A DNA stretch of 64,000 nucleotides from NCBI RefSeq assembly GCF_000317475.1, contig NC_019729.1, positions 1,130,501 through 1,194,500 on the forward strand, in the 5' to 3' direction. The stretch's first letter is position 1. Each line of letters starts with the position of its first letter. Under the pieces are notes generated by a model that saw only the letters and a list, made by a program, of their open reading frames with translations, made no database searches and was not told the origin of the DNA. Below, one piece after another: positions 46,666-56,765 of the stretch. This DNA is from Oscillatoria nigro-viridis PCC 7112 (GTDB taxonomy: Bacteria; Cyanobacteriota; Cyanobacteriia; Cyanobacteriales; Microcoleaceae). The position numbers were made by a program, and so were the translations under genes.

Positions 46666-47496
46666 ATGTCACCTCGTCAACACTCATCTTTCCTCTCCGA
46701 ACCCCTTTCTGCAACAGAAATCTTGGCAACCATTCAGCAAGGGAAAAGTCTAGCTCAAAGCAACCTCGCGGGAATCAACCTCAGCCAGATGGATTTATTT
46801 GGTATTGATTTAAGCGGATCGAACTTGATTGGGGCAAACCTCAGTCAAACCAATCTGCAAGGGGCAAATCTCCAAGGGGTTGATTTACGAAGGGCAAATC
46901 TCAGAGATGCCAATTTGAGTGGAGCGAATTTACAAGAAAGCTATCTTTTTCGTGCAGATTTACAGGGCTGTAATTTAGTCGATGCCCAGCTACAAGAGGC
47001 TAAATTAAAATTAGCTCAATATGATGCTCGTACCCTGTGGCCAGAGGGTTTTAATTACAAAAATTCGGGAGCAATTGGTCCCCAAGCCAATCTCAGTGGA
47101 GCTTTTCTGAATACAGCTTACCTCAGAGGCGCAGATTTACACGGCTGTAACCTTCGAGGTGCTTATCTCAGTGGAGCCGATTTAACTGGGGCCAATTTAG
47201 AGGGAGCCGCCTTAAGTGGGGCGAGTCTTCAGAATGCCTTTCTGACTGGTGCTTATTTGCGAAATGCTATCTTAATTGGAGTCGAATTACAAGGAGCGGA
47301 TTTACGAGGGGCTGACTTAACCGGAGCAAATTTAGAGCAATTAAAGAGTATTGCTGGCGCTGATTTTACCCTAGCACAAGGACTCACCCAAGAGATGAAA
47401 GCCATGCTTCGTAGTCGCGATCGCAAAGAATTAGGAACTTGGAATGCTTTTACTCGTAACAATACGGCTCAGAGTCTTGGCTCTCAGGTAGGATAA
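46666..47496 (+). CDS. Pentapeptide-repeat protein
   Basis: 276 residues with about 30 A(D/N)LXX-type pentapeptides (GANLQGVDLRRANLRDANLS), interrupted near residues 110-145 by a non-repeat loop (ARTLWPEGFNYKNSGAIGPQ). The fold is a right-handed quadrilateral beta helix. Function is unknown. It is transcribed against its pigment neighbours and is convergent with pebB, three bases apart. Confidence 0.88.
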   Translation: MSPRQHSSFLSEPLSATEILATIQQGKSLAQSNLAGINLSQMDLFGIDLSGSNLIGANLSQTNLQGANLQGVDLRRANLRDANLSGANLQESYLFRADLQGCNLVDAQLQEAKLKLAQYDARTLWPEGFNYKNSGAIGPQANLSGAFLNTAYLRGADLHGCNLRGAYLSGADLTGANLEGAALSGASLQNAFLTGAYLRNAILIGVELQGADLRGADLTGANLEQLKSIAGADFTLAQGLTQEMKAMLRSRDRKELGTWNAFTRNNTAQSLGSQVG

Positions 47497-47498
47497 AC

Positions 47499-48251
47499 TT
47501 ACACTGATTGTTGAACTTCTGGAATGTGGCGTTCTAAATCGAACAGAAAACCGTGAATATATTCCTCAGTCCACTCCTCACCATAGAACCGCGTAAACAT
47601 CCCCCTAGCCGGATCTTTGGCAGCACGATAATCAATATAACGTCGCTGTGCCTCAAGAATCTCTCCAAGTCGCTGACTATCTGTGACAGGTTGCGCTTGC
47701 TCCACCAAATCGAGATAAGCTTGAAGATAATCCTTAAAAGCTTCAAATACCGTAGTTTGCACAGCCTCTGTTTCCTTGGGACGAGTCCAAAGAAAAGCAG
47801 GTGAAAAGAAAGGTTTTGCCTCGTCAGGAAAATCTCCTCCCCAAGGCAACTCCTTTTGATACTTGTTAAAAATCGGCAAAATTGGCTCTGAGTATTGTTT
47901 CTGATAAGCCGCCTCGTGAAAAAGAGGCTGCATATCTAAAGCAATTAAATGTCCCCCCGGCAAGGTTACTAAGTCCGCCCCAAAAAAGGGCAAGTCATAA
48001 TTTAACTGGGGGAAAATCACAAAATTAAGTACCTGGAGAGCATCACCACCCTCAACATGAGCTGCCCGAATTTGCCGTAATTTTGAGGACTTAAAAGCAT
48101 GACTTGTCGTCACCACCAACTGCTCTTTTTTCCCCTTCCCAGTTAGAGCTTCTTTCCGTTCAAAACCTGCGGGAATTGGATAGGGCGCCAAGTCAAGTCG
48201 TGCTTTTAGAAGTGGGATAGCGTAATCTAAGAAAGGCTGATAAAGAGTCAT
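47499..48251 (-). CDS. pebB: Phycoerythrobilin:ferredoxin oxidoreductase
   Basis: 250 residues, a ferredoxin-dependent bilin reductase that converts 15,16-dihydrobiliverdin to phycoerythrobilin. The sequence shows the family core ([35 protein letters not shown]) and the C-terminal [16 protein letters not shown] block. It follows pebA by seven bases in an operon. Confidence 0.94.
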   Translation of the reverse strand: MTLYQPFLDYAIPLLKARLDLAPYPIPAGFERKEALTGKGKKEQLVVTTSHAFKSSKLRQIRAAHVEGGDALQVLNFVIFPQLNYDLPFFGADLVTLPGGHLIALDMQPLFHEAAYQKQYSEPILPIFNKYQKELPWGGDFPDEAKPFFSPAFLWTRPKETEAVQTTVFEAFKDYLQAYLDLVEQAQPVTDSQRLGEILEAQRRYIDYRAAKDPARGMFTRFYGEEWTEEYIHGFLFDLERHIPEVQQSV

Positions 48252-48258
48252 TTTTAAC

Positions 48259-48993
48259 TTATCTTACCCCCGCTGGAACTGCTAAGGGAACAGCATCTTC
48301 AAACAAAAATTCGTACAGAAATCTATCTGACCATTCATGCCCAAAATAGCTGCCGAATAGCCCTGATGCTGGATCGCGTTCCGCACTATACTGGTCGTAA
48401 TCTTTCTGTGCCTTCACAATCCGCTGCATCTCTTCTGGAGTGTTAAGCGGGGAGGCTTGCTCTAGCATTTGCCAATACAACTGGACATATTCTTGATAGG
48501 CTGGAAACAAACGAGTTACAACCGTTTCTGCATCTGTTTTAGCAAATAGCAAGTTCTTAGAAAAATACTGGTTCGCATCGTAAAACTTCATTTCTAAGTC
48601 TTGCGTTAAATCTTTGTATTTATCCTTAATTGCGCTCATTGGCCCGATATATTTGTCTATATAGGCTCGATCGCGGAATAAAGGTTGAAAATCTAAGACA
48701 ACCAAGATTTTCTTCTGTCCAAAGGCTAAAAAATCAATTCCTAGCAAAGGCAGATCGTAATTATAATTCGGATAAATGACACTATTGAAAATTTGTGCCG
48801 TTTCTCCAGCATCAATGTAGGTGTAACGAATCTTTCGCAATTCGGGACATTGATAGCACCAACTTTGAATGGTGGCGGGATTTTTGCCTCTTTCACTCAC
48901 CACCGATTCCAACCCAGAGGGAATGGGACGACTCTCTAGAGCAAAACGTCCAAACAGTTCTTTTTCTAAGAATTCCTGAAACGGCTTAAACAT
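48259..48993 (-). CDS. pebA: 15,16-dihydrobiliverdin:ferredoxin oxidoreductase
   Basis: 244 residues; reduces biliverdin IXa at the C15=C16 bond and hands the product to PebB. Family features: [38 protein letters not shown] and [15 protein letters not shown]. It is the first gene of pebAB and is divergent from the orphan phycobiliprotein-like gene at 49239. Confidence 0.94.
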   Translation of the reverse strand: MFKPFQEFLEKELFGRFALESRPIPSGLESVVSERGKNPATIQSWCYQCPELRKIRYTYIDAGETAQIFNSVIYPNYNYDLPLLGIDFLAFGQKKILVVLDFQPLFRDRAYIDKYIGPMSAIKDKYKDLTQDLEMKFYDANQYFSKNLLFAKTDAETVVTRLFPAYQEYVQLYWQMLEQASPLNTPEEMQRIVKAQKDYDQYSAERDPASGLFGSYFGHEWSDRFLYEFLFEDAVPLAVPAGVR

Positions 48994-49078
48994 AGATTAA
49001 AATCTAGCTCCTTCAATCTTTCCCTAAAAACAATATCATAAGGGATTACCTTAAATATTGTCTCTGTTTTTGACAAAC

Positions 49079-49099
49079 AAAGTAATATTTCGTTACAAA
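49079..49099. promoter_or_regulatory. Candidate phycoerythrin regulatory dyad upstream of pebA
   Basis: AAAGTAA, then a seven-to-eight-base centre, then GTTAC at the same spacing as in the dyad upstream of cpeB (55329-55349); 14 of 21 positions agree. It lies 86 bases before the pebA start. It is proposed as a shared operator; the binding protein is not known from sequence. Confidence 0.45.
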
Positions 49100-49238
49100 A
49101 ATCCGTTGTGCGCTCAGGATTCCCCAGAAAAACCCTCTACCAACCATCATTAAACGGCTCTATTTGTAATAAATCTTAACCAATTCGCTCATAATTTTAG
49201 TCTATCCTAGTAAATTAAGTGAGTGTAATTTAATAAAT

Positions 49239-49817
49239 ATGCAATTAAGTGAAAGAGCCAAGCAATTAATTCCCCAAGCGAGAATTGTCAGTTTTGCGAC
49301 TTGGAAAAACTTATATTCAGATGAAGTAATTGCCATTTTTCAAGATGCTGACAATCAAAGTCGATATCTCACAGATGAGGATTTAGAACGCATTAAAAAT
49401 CTTCATCCTCATCTCTCTTTAATGCTAGAGAAAGCCAGATTATTGCGAGAGCAAGCTCCTAATATTGTTGCTGATGCGAGGAAAAAGGTATTAGCGGACT
49501 TTCCCAATATCACTGAGCCTGGTAATGACCTTTATCCTCCCGAACGTGCTGAAGCCTGTTGGCGAGATTTTTGGCAGTTCCTACGCTGTATCACCTATGG
49601 AATTGCAGGTAACAGTCCTCAATTTACTAGCCAAGAAGGACTTAAAAACATGGAGCTACTGTATCAAGAATTGCGGGTTCCTGTTTCGGCGATGCTCTGT
49701 GGACTAGAACAGTTGAAAAAAGTTAGCTTGCAGCATTTTAATTCGGAAGACCGGGATTTATTGAGTCTCTATTTTGACCATTTAATCAGTGGGTTAAAAA
49801 CTTTTAGTCAAGCTTAA
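49239..49817 (+). CDS. Orphan phycobiliprotein-like protein
   Basis: 192 residues. After an N-terminal extension of about 35 residues it follows the phycobiliprotein globin fold: DADNQSRYLTDEDLERIKNL matches the allophycocyanin start and ERAEACWRDFWQFLRCITYG matches the chromophore segment, with Cys107 at the bilin-binding position followed by the usual x-Arg-Asp. It is not one of the standard subunits. It is divergent from pebAB and may be a specialised bilin carrier, sensor or core variant. Confidence 0.82.
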   Translation: MQLSERAKQLIPQARIVSFATWKNLYSDEVIAIFQDADNQSRYLTDEDLERIKNLHPHLSLMLEKARLLREQAPNIVADARKKVLADFPNITEPGNDLYPPERAEACWRDFWQFLRCITYGIAGNSPQFTSQEGLKNMELLYQELRVPVSAMLCGLEQLKKVSLQHFNSEDRDLLSLYFDHLISGLKTFSQA

Positions 49818-49840
49818 TCAACTTCCTTACTATTTATTGT

Positions 49841-50503
49841 CTAAAGCAGATTTTCTAAAGCAGTAGCAACAACTCGATGATTTGAGTCTTGCCGAAGTTG
49901 ACCTAAAATTTCCTTAGCCTGCGGATCGTCAAAATGCTGCAAAGCAGATGCGACGTGCTGACGCATACGTTCGTACTCAGAATTAGCCAGCATTAATAAC
50001 TGAGAAAGTGCAGCCTGTTCCTGATTAGTTCCGGCTAATGTACCAAGTGCATCCACAGCGGCTTCCTGGGTGGTCATATCTTCGCCAGCTAAGGCTTCCA
50101 TACAGACCTCAAAGAGTTCGCTTTCGCACTTCATATCAACCAAAACAGCCAGAATACTACGACGAACTAACCAGTGGTCATCCTGAAAAAAAGTCAAGAC
50201 TAAATGAGATGCAGCACATCGACCAAAAAGCGAAAGAGAATTAGCAGCCTCAGCTCGCACATTCGGCGTATTATCAAATTTCATGATTTGGAGCAATGCG
50301 GCGAAGGATTCAGCGGTTTGTTGTGTCCCAAATGCCCGACTGACAAAAGAACGTACTAAGAACTCCGGGTCATCGAGTTTGCCCTTGAGCAAGGGAACAG
50401 CAATCTCTGGTTGATAATCCTTGAGAGCCGCGACGGCCTTGAGTCGATACTGAAAATCAGGATTTTTCAGAGACGTTTCGATTTCGTGAATATCCATAAC
50501 CAC
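49841..50503 (-). CDS. HEAT-repeat protein of the phycoerythrin region
   Basis: 220 residues with about six HEAT/PBS-lyase repeats (PEIAVPLLKGKLDDPEFLVR, QEAAVDALGTLAGTNQEQAA). It lies downstream of cpeR in the same direction. It resembles lyase or NblB-like proteins but cannot be assigned to CpeY, CpeZ or CpeF, which are present elsewhere. A role in bilin attachment or detachment is inferred. Confidence 0.72.
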   Translation of the reverse strand: MVMDIHEIETSLKNPDFQYRLKAVAALKDYQPEIAVPLLKGKLDDPEFLVRSFVSRAFGTQQTAESFAALLQIMKFDNTPNVRAEAANSLSLFGRCAASHLVLTFFQDDHWLVRRSILAVLVDMKCESELFEVCMEALAGEDMTTQEAAVDALGTLAGTNQEQAALSQLLMLANSEYERMRQHVASALQHFDDPQAKEILGQLRQDSNHRVVATALENLL

Positions 50504-50601
50504 AACAAAGTATAAGTTTTCTTTATTTTAACCAAAAAGTTCCTAATTATGCAAATAACCAAAGATATTTTAATAATTAATAACCTTGGCGGTTGTTATA
50601 G

Positions 50602-50907
50602 CTAAGCTCTTTGATCGAATCGAGTCTGAAAACAGCCGTACTTGAACCAATATTGCCGCAGTTCATGATGAGGTGTATGCAAACTGGCTTTAGCCTGATA
50701 GAGAATCACTTGTCGATGATTTCCCATCCAAAGTCGTTTGGCTGGTTCAACAGAAATTAAGCACCCTCCTAGACTGTTAACACATTCCTCAAATCGCTCA
50801 ACTGCTGGATAGTCTAAAGTTTCAAAAACTAGCAATTGACCGCAAAAAATTAGGTGACGACTTCTGATCCAAGCCTGAATTTTTTTACAAGCTATTGGGG
50901 GTAGCAT
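50602..50907 (-). CDS. cpeR: Phycoerythrin operon activator CpeR
   Basis: 101 residues, MLPPIACKKIQAWIRSRHLI through LWMGNHRQVILYQAKAS, matching CpeR in length and sequence. In chromatically acclimating cyanobacteria CpeR is required for cpeBA and pebAB expression. It follows cpeE, as in the classic cpeCDE-STR arrangement, but a terminator-like hairpin lies between. Confidence 0.9.
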   Translation of the reverse strand: MLPPIACKKIQAWIRSRHLIFCGQLLVFETLDYPAVERFEECVNSLGGCLISVEPAKRLWMGNHRQVILYQAKASLHTPHHELRQYWFKYGCFQTRFDQRA

Positions 50908-50964
50908 TTTTCAGATCCTCAGCTTGAAAACTGAGTGATTTATTTTTATTTTCAAGTGTTGCAC

Positions 50965-50996
50965 AGAAGAAAAAGAGCGAATAATAAACTCGCTCT
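50965..50996 (-). terminator. Terminator between cpeE and cpeR
   Basis: On the minus strand AGAGCGA and TCGCTCT form a stem followed directly by TTTTCTTC, about 60 bases after the cpeE stop codon. Leaky termination here would make cpeR expression depend on read-through from cpeCDE. Confidence 0.7.
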
Positions 50997-51052
50997 ATAG
51001 AAAGCAGGAGATACCACACTTCAATGAACACAAAGGTGAAGTCTAGGTAAAT

Positions 51053-51820
51053 TTAGCCAACTTCAGTAATACTGAGAATTTTGCCTCCCATTTTCTGAAT
51101 ATTTTTAATTTGCTTAGACATTTGAGCATAGCTGACTTCATAGCTGATATTGCTCACTCTGACTTTAGCACCACCAGACTTAGCAGCAGTAATCCGAAAA
51201 CGTTTACCAGTTGTGCTAGAGGCTCCACTGGTACCAACGCTAGAGAGCTTGATTTTCTGAGGCAGATTGCTAGCAACCGTCGCAATTAATTGAGCTTGAT
51301 TACTGCTATCGCTAGTAGCTGCTCCTCCCAGCAAAGAAAGCATCCGATTAAACCCGACATTCTTGATACCAGTTTGGCTGCGAATGCTCCGAGGATAAGG
51401 CACAATATTCTCGCCAAAGTTCTGGGTATACTCGTCACTATCGATATAAGAATCGATTTCGGCTTCATAGCCTTGACCGTTACAAATTTGGACGTGTTCG
51501 GAAATCTCCTTCTGTTCTAAAGGAGCACGACCAAGTAAATGCTTGCAGTTTAACTCGATGAACCGATAGGCAGAATTGGTGTTGAAAAATTGAGATTGAT
51601 ACAGGTCTGATTTTGCCACTTGTCTGACAAATTCGCGCACCGTAATATCACCATTGCGAAGCAAAGATTCAGCACTGGTGAGACGCTGACTTTCCATCAG
51701 GTGAGCATTTCCTAACACCTGTCGGTAAGCAGCACGAATAACGACTTGTAAATCGTCTTCCGTTGCATTGGATCGCAGTTCTACTGGGTCACTGACGAAA
51801 GCGGCTGTTAAACTAGACAT
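51053..51820 (-). CDS. cpeE: Phycoerythrin rod linker polypeptide (third linker)
   Basis: 255 residues: an N-terminal PBS linker domain ([39 protein letters not shown]) and a C-terminal CpcD-like domain (about 200-255, [20 protein letters not shown]). It joins phycoerythrin hexamers into rods. It is the third of three consecutive linkers, hence cpeE by order; the choice between D and E is by position. Confidence 0.85.
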   Translation of the reverse strand: MSSLTAAFVSDPVELRSNATEDDLQVVIRAAYRQVLGNAHLMESQRLTSAESLLRNGDITVREFVRQVAKSDLYQSQFFNTNSAYRFIELNCKHLLGRAPLEQKEISEHVQICNGQGYEAEIDSYIDSDEYTQNFGENIVPYPRSIRSQTGIKNVGFNRMLSLLGGAATSDSSNQAQLIATVASNLPQKIKLSSVGTSGASSTTGKRFRITAAKSGGAKVRVSNISYEVSYAQMSKQIKNIQKMGGKILSITEVG

Positions 51821-52008
51821 TGTTTTTTCCTAACGTTAATTAAAGTTTGATTGAGAGTGTAAAAAAAAAGTCACTGCCAGTTGAAATAGCTTGACAGACG
51901 GAAACACATCTGTTATTGAGGCAGAGAAAAACTATCTATTTCTATCGTTATCGCTTTCATAATTGCGAGGGTGATAAGATAAAAATCGCGATTGTTTCAC
52001 AGAGGGAT

Positions 52009-52031
52009 AGAGAAGTAAGTTTTTACTTCTC
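52009..52031 (-). promoter_or_regulatory. Hairpin between cpeD and cpeE
   Basis: AGAGAAGTAA and TTACTTCTCT form a perfect 10-bp stem with a three-base loop, about 20 bases after the cpeD stop codon. It has no T run and may stabilise the 3' end of a cpeCD message. Confidence 0.6.
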
Positions 52032-52053
52032 TACCCGCTAATCACTCTATGCC

Positions 52054-52821
52054 TCAAGCAACTTCTGTGATGCTGACAATTTTGCCACCTGCACGATGAA
52101 TTCGCTGAATTTGCGGAGTCATATTCGCACCGGATACAAGATATTCAGTGTTACTTACTCGGCGAGGACTGTCAAATTTAGACCCCTTGACTAAAATCTT
52201 GAAGGTCTTGTCAGTGGCATCTTTGTAAGCACTGATCCGACCGCCTGTTGTTGGTAAAGTAATCTTGTTACCGCTATTGCCAGCCACAAAATCTACTAAG
52301 CGAGAAGCGGTAAAAGCACTATCAACTCCTGCATAACCTTGATACAGGGAAAGGGTGCGATTGTAGCCGACTTGCTTTTGTCCGACTTGACTTTTTGCCC
52401 CTTGATAATAAGGGACTGTATTCTCGCCAAATTTTTCCTGATATTCTGGACTATCGAGGTAAGAATCAATTTCTGCCTCGTAGCCTTCTTGAGTACACCG
52501 ACAAATATGCTCAGAAAGTTCCTCTTGAGCTAAAGGAGCGCGACCCAACAAATGTTTGAAGTTTAGCTCGACAAAGCGGTAAGGAGCGCAGGATTCAAAA
52601 TACCGACGGCGATAAAAGTCAGATTTAGCCACAGCGCGGACAAATTCTCGTACTGTTATCGAGCCATCGCACAACTTGGATTCTGCAGTCGTCAGGCGTT
52701 CACTTTCCATCACATGGGGATTGCCCAACACTTGCTTGTAAACAGCGCGAATTACGGCCTGTTTATCATCGGAGCTGCTTGTAGGCCAAAGTTCTACTGG
52801 CGCATCTAAAACGACACTCAT
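52054..52821 (-). CDS. cpeD: Phycoerythrin rod linker polypeptide (second linker)
   Basis: 255 residues with a PBS linker domain ([40 protein letters not shown]) and a C-terminal CpcD-like domain (TPQIQRIHRAGGKIVSITEV). It lies 111 bases after cpeC and is a paralogue of cpeE. Confidence 0.87.
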   Translation of the reverse strand: MSVVLDAPVELWPTSSSDDKQAVIRAVYKQVLGNPHVMESERLTTAESKLCDGSITVREFVRAVAKSDFYRRRYFESCAPYRFVELNFKHLLGRAPLAQEELSEHICRCTQEGYEAEIDSYLDSPEYQEKFGENTVPYYQGAKSQVGQKQVGYNRTLSLYQGYAGVDSAFTASRLVDFVAGNSGNKITLPTTGGRISAYKDATDKTFKILVKGSKFDSPRRVSNTEYLVSGANMTPQIQRIHRAGGKIVSITEVA

Positions 52822-52932
52822 TGAGTTTCTCCTAAGAAAAAATAACGCTTCAAAACAGAGAATTAGGGATTGTGAAAGACACGCTCAGGGAGATAATTCC
52901 CCAAGTCGTTAAGGCAGAAGTTTGAGCGGTTG

Positions 52933-53817
52933 TTAATTGACAGCAGTGATGCTGGAAATTACGCCGCCTTGTTTGTGGATGCGTTGATATTCTTGCGAGA
53001 GCCGATCGAATGGTACGAGATAGGCTTGATTGCTAGAGCGAAATTTAGAGACTCGGTTCATCACAGTCGTTGCTGAAGAACGATATCCAGTCACAGTAAT
53101 GCGATAAACTTTGCCTTCTGCTGAGGCGCCTAATCCAGCACGAGTACGTGAATTGATACCAGACTCTTGGAATGCCCAACCATCTCCAACTGCACCACCG
53201 GAAGGGGGAACTATGGGTAGGGGGGTTTGCTGAATCACGAATTTATTCAGAACAGGGGTTTTTCCAGAAAGACTGCCCTTGAGGTCGCTACTGGAAGCTC
53301 CCCGCAAGAGAGCAAACATATGAGTAAACCCAACCATATTTTGTCCTGGCTGGGTTTTGTAGCCTCGGTAATAGGGAACGATATTTTCCCCGTAGGCATT
53401 TTGATATTCATCACTGTCGAGGTAAGAATCAATTTCTGCCTCGAAGCCTTCAGTATCTAGAATGGTGCTATGTTCTCTCATTTCTTCTAAGCCATCAGGA
53501 GTCCGACCTAAAAGATGTTTGAAATTGAGTTCAATAAACCGATAGCGAGGACAAGTATCGAAAAAGCGAGAGCGGTAAGCGTCTGATTTTGCCAGAGCGC
53601 GGACAAATTCGCGCACGCTGAGTTCACCACTTTTGAATTGGGATTCAGGAATCGTCGCCCGTTCACTTTCCATGACGTAAGCATTACCCAAAACTTGCCG
53701 ATAAACGGCAGCAATAATGGTTTCTACTTCTTCTTGTGAACGTCCTGGAATTAGTTCTAAACGGGGTGTTTCTTCAAATAAACTGACTCCAAGTCGAGAT
53801 GCAGGTCCAAAAACCAT
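52933..53817 (-). CDS. cpeC: Phycoerythrin rod linker polypeptide (first linker)
   Basis: 294 residues from ATG 53817 (MVFGPASRLGVSLFEETPRL), preceded by GGAG at 10 bases; an in-frame ATG at 53898 would add non-conserved residues. It has a PBS linker domain ([20 protein letters not shown]) and a longer linker region before a CpcD-like C-terminus (RLSQEYQRIHKQGGVISSIT). It is first in cpeCDE. Confidence 0.9.
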   Translation of the reverse strand: MVFGPASRLGVSLFEETPRLELIPGRSQEEVETIIAAVYRQVLGNAYVMESERATIPESQFKSGELSVREFVRALAKSDAYRSRFFDTCPRYRFIELNFKHLLGRTPDGLEEMREHSTILDTEGFEAEIDSYLDSDEYQNAYGENIVPYYRGYKTQPGQNMVGFTHMFALLRGASSSDLKGSLSGKTPVLNKFVIQQTPLPIVPPSGGAVGDGWAFQESGINSRTRAGLGASAEGKVYRITVTGYRSSATTVMNRVSKFRSSNQAYLVPFDRLSQEYQRIHKQGGVISSITAVN

Positions 53818-54042
53818 TGAAAAAATCTCCACAATTGTATTACATGAGAAACTACCATATTTAGACGTTATATTAAAAAACTTTACATAACTTAACATAA
53901 AATCTGCTCTGGGAGCTGATTCGTACTACACAAAGAGGTTGATATCTTGGCTATGACTCTCCTTTTGCAATATTTTTTTGTAGTACATCGTGAATTATTG
54001 TAATATACAGCGAATGTGACTTGAAATTATTAAGCCGATAAG

Positions 54043-54645
54043 TTATAAGAGGTGAGGCAACTCAGTGGCAAAACTTTGACGCTTTTCAAACTGTAGAGAG
54101 CCAAAAGCCGACCCCCAAACCTGTTGATGGGTATTCACGTCCAGACCTCGATCGAGGCTACTCCAAGTTGTTTCTGTAATTTCGACATCACTGACTAGGT
54201 AGGTTGAGCAACCTCTTTTTTCGATTAGACAAAGGTTTCCTGGTTCCACACCGCCTCGAAACATTTCGCCGTCTCGTTTAAAAATCATGGAACAGTTATA
54301 GCGTCGTTGCAGACTATCTGGTTTAATAGTTTTGAGAATGCTTAATTCTCGTGCTGCTCCGGCGTACTGTATGGGGTCTTGGAGGCTATAATTTTCAATA
54401 TAAATCCGATCTCCCCGGTCAATTAAGCGATGAACTCCCTGACGATAGGGACTCCACAGATCGTGATCGTAAACCTGTTCAGAGTAAAAGCCAATGGCAT
54501 TGAAAAATTCAAAGGGTAAGGGACGAAAAAATATCCGAATATGGGCAAATTGTTGTGGGTTATTAAAGGATTGTTGATAGTTACTAAAATCCCCAGCCAT
54601 CCACTGAGCTAAAGTGATTAAATCATTGCTTTTAACTGAATTCAT
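54043..54645 (-). CDS. cpeT: Phycoerythrobilin lyase CpeT
   Basis: 200 residues of the CpeT/CpcT family (LAQWMAGDFSNYQQSFNNPQ, IYIENYSLQDPIQYAGAARE, GGVEPGNLCLI). CpeT attaches phycoerythrobilin to the Cys165-type site of CpeB, which is present in the cpeB here. It follows cpeS in the same direction. Confidence 0.9.
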   Translation of the reverse strand: MNSVKSNDLITLAQWMAGDFSNYQQSFNNPQQFAHIRIFFRPLPFEFFNAIGFYSEQVYDHDLWSPYRQGVHRLIDRGDRIYIENYSLQDPIQYAGAARELSILKTIKPDSLQRRYNCSMIFKRDGEMFRGGVEPGNLCLIEKRGCSTYLVSDVEITETTWSSLDRGLDVNTHQQVWGSAFGSLQFEKRQSFATELPHLL

Positions 54646-54695
54646 AAGCTAAGAAGAAGGTAGAACAAAGTTGATTAATAGCAATTAGTAGTTCA

Positions 54696-55241
54696 CTAAT
54701 TACCTGACATCGAACGAATCTCTGAGGAAAATGATGCGGTTACTACCCCACTGCCTCCGCTGGTTTTAATTAGGGAAACACGAAACCGTAAATTAGGATT
54801 AGCAAACCAGATTTTTTCTTCCGCTGCGGCGTGTTCGTAGGTAGTCAACAGCACAAAAGTTCCATCCTCTGTGATGTGATAGTCACCTGCTGCGGCAATA
54901 GTTTCAGCATAACCTTGATCTCGTAGTAACTTACCCCGATTAGGTAGATTTGGATCGGGGATTGGTACAAGAATACAACTCCCCTTAACCTCAGAATTCT
55001 CATCCCAATCTGACTCACCCTCCCAGCTCATTTGAAAAGGCATTACTGCTTGGGATGGGTCAACACTATACAATTGACAGAGTTCGATTACTGCCCGATC
55101 GTCCGGTGAGATAGCAACGATATCAATGACTGACTGCACAGCTTCAAAGTGTCTGAAAGTCAAATGATGGGCGCTGCGCTGGGATCGCCACCGTCCTAGA
55201 GAATTTTCAACAAACTGCTTAATATGGTTCATGGAAAACAT
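54696..55241 (-). CDS. cpeS: Phycoerythrobilin lyase CpeS
   Basis: About 178 residues from the inner ATG (MNHIKQFVENSLGRWRSQRS), which matches the family start. The lipocalin-fold signature SLGRWRSQRSAHHLTF is clear. CpeS attaches phycoerythrobilin to Cys82-type sites of phycoerythrin. The gene is divergent from cpeB across a 224-base promoter region. Confidence 0.9.
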   Translation of the reverse strand: MFSMNHIKQFVENSLGRWRSQRSAHHLTFRHFEAVQSVIDIVAISPDDRAVIELCQLYSVDPSQAVMPFQMSWEGESDWDENSEVKGSCILVPIPDPNLPNRGKLLRDQGYAETIAAAGDYHITEDGTFVLLTTYEHAAAEEKIWFANPNLRFRVSLIKTSGGSGVVTASFSSEIRSMSGN

Positions 55242-55328
55242 TGTACAGGGGCAAGAGCCAAAATCTTCTTGTCTTCAGAACTCGACTTTTTGCGCCCCTG
55301 TCCACGAAAAAAAGTGCTTTTAGCCACA

Positions 55329-55349
55329 AAAGTAACAAATTGTTACTTT
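55329..55349. promoter_or_regulatory. Perfect dyad in the cpeS/cpeB promoter region
   Basis: AAAGTAACAA, one central base, TTGTTACTTT: a 21-bp perfect dyad located 117 bases before cpeB and 88 bases before cpeS. A related sequence sits upstream of pebA (49079-49099). It is a strong candidate binding site for the regulator of the phycoerythrin genes. Confidence 0.6.
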
Positions 55350-55450
55350 GTTTCTCAGGAATGAGACAGAGGAAACACCCCAGAGATATATTCAAAACCA
55401 TTAAGTTAGTCACCCAGTTGACCAACTGAGATCAGAAATAATTTTTCTAA

Positions 55451-56020
<570 letters not shown>

Positions 56021-56096
56021 TCCGTTGCTAATCGCAATTCGCTCAGCAAAATTGAAACTACGCTCACTGTCGTCAAAATCACTTTAGGAGTTTTAG

Positions 56097-56594
<498 letters not shown>

Positions 56595-56765
56595 TTAACT
56601 GACAGGTTTGTAATGTCGTGACTGGGTAGTTTCTACCCGACAAGTCTAGGAACTCTTGGCTCGTTGCTTTACCGATTTTGGTGAGGTAAGGGTAAAGAAT
56701 TCTTAGGCTTGTTATTGTGTTTTAATAGGCATATCATATTATAGTTATTGCCGACTGCTAATTTT

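Noticed and set aside
53924..53989. GTACTACA/TGTAGTAC inverted repeat upstream of cpeC as an operator
   Set aside because: The arms are only 8 bp and nearly 50 bases apart, and it does not resemble the cpeB or pebA dyads.
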